The translations under genes were made by a program, and so were the position numbers. From the NCBI GenBank assembly GCA_035530195.1, contig DATKVG010000017.1, positions 1 through 13,990 on the forward strand: 13,990 nt of DNA, in the 5' to 3' direction. The DNA comes from JAPLKX01 sp035530195. GTDB lineage: Bacteria > Hydrogenedentota > Hydrogenedentia > Hydrogenedentales > SLHB01. A model generated the notes under the pieces. It saw only the letters and a program-made list of their open reading frames with translations. It made no database searches and was not told where the DNA came from. Below, in pieces: positions 13,601 through 13,990 of the stretch. Positions within the stretch are counted from its first letter, which is position 1. Each line of letters begins with the position of its first letter.

Positions 13601-13990
13601 CTTTGAGTCTCCGTCAGGCCCCGCGCAGAGGCGTCGAACCCATGAAACATCATACTACTAATGGTGGCTATATTTCACCTGTCTACTAAAAAATCCACAT
13701 ATTGCACTTGACTTCTTGCCCAAATACAGCATATTGTGGGGAAGCGGAATTTCGGCGACCGGTTTTATATTGACAGTTTAAGACATTTCCAACACTTATA
13801 GCGGGTTGCTCGGTCTTGTCAGGTGTTATGACCATTTTGTGCCGGATTGACAGTTTCTTGAAGGCAGAAAATGCCGACTTGCTGGCCAATCGGCCGTGGT
13901 TTTCCGCGTCTGCCGCGTGATCGACACCGGCGTATTATATTGATTTTGAACGAGTTAAATCAAGCTGCTCCGAGTGCTGAATTAGTTGGC
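13601..13990. other. AT-richer intergenic region upstream of the ABC operon
   Basis: No gene is supported here. Base composition is visibly AT-richer than the coding DNA, and the region must contain the promoter of the ABC operon, but no -35/-10 pair on the - strand is convincing. A - strand open frame at 13686-13889 lacks a recognisable family, ribosome site and codon pattern. The region contains repeated ATTGACAGTTT blocks. On the + strand TTGACA at 13770-13775 resembles a -35 box, but no downstream gene lies within the window. Confidence 0.6.
13758..13950. repeat. Short dispersed direct repeats (ATTGACAGTTT)
   Basis: ATTGACAGTTT occurs at 13769-13779 and 13846-13856, exactly 77 bases apart, each shortly after a CCGG. 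A third degenerate version (ACCGG, then TTATATTGA and a TTTTGAA tail) lies at 13926-13950. The first and third share ACCGG followed by TTATATTGA. They could be regulator-binding sites or remnants of a dispersed repeat. Confidence 0.45.

Noticed and set aside
13686..13889. 67-codon - strand open frame
   Set aside because: No recognisable domain or ribosome site, and it spans the short repeats; treated as non-coding.

Overview
The window is GC-rich, chromosomal-looking bacterial DNA with no tRNA, rRNA, CRISPR array or recognisable insertion sequence. The gene mix is typical of free-living bacteria in or near the Planctomycetes-Verrucomicrobia-Lentisphaerae group or candidate phyla such as Hydrogenedentes. 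Pointers are a Gld-type ABC transporter with a DUF4340 partner, a UroD-like/corrinoid/homocysteine methyl-transfer set, a DUF434 protein, and intergenic GCAGGCG..CGCCTGC hairpin repeats. This placement is an inference from gene content and repeat style, not a sequence match.

Positions 1-370 hold no convincing gene. They carry a run of small hairpins (about 20-201), then an inverted repeat (222-238 / 325-341) enclosing nearly four copies of an 18-bp tandem repeat. From 371 to 3129 (+ strand) lies a three-gene methyl-transfer cassette: a UroD-family methyltransferase, a B12-binding corrinoid protein, and a short homocysteine S-methyltransferase of the MetH N-terminal type. Together they could carry a methyl group from an unknown donor through a corrinoid to homocysteine, making methionine. 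A palindromic repeat (3123-3206) supplies the last gene's stop codon. It is followed by a DUF434/DUF5616 protein (3225-3956, +) whose C-terminal half resembles NYN/PIN-type nucleases in motif layout.

The rest of the coding sequence is on the - strand. A three-gene sugar or glycan operon (7669 down to 3919) encodes a fused SDR-aminotransferase, a family 2 glycosyltransferase and a SAM-dependent methyltransferase. It converges on the DUF434 gene with a 38-bp coding overlap, and a perfect 13-bp inverted repeat starts right after the DUF434 stop codon. Upstream are a likely extended -10 promoter and a 7-bp tandem repeat.

From 13600 down to 8488 is a tightly coupled operon for a Gld-type export or envelope ABC system: ATPase, six-helix permease, GldG-like auxiliary protein, and a DUF4340 protein built of four repeat modules. 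Two of its three junctions, and one in the sugar operon, are ATGA overlaps. A separate small anchored, charged protein (8363-7848) follows the operon with its own apparent promoter. The last 390 bases are AT-richer non-coding DNA with short direct repeats.
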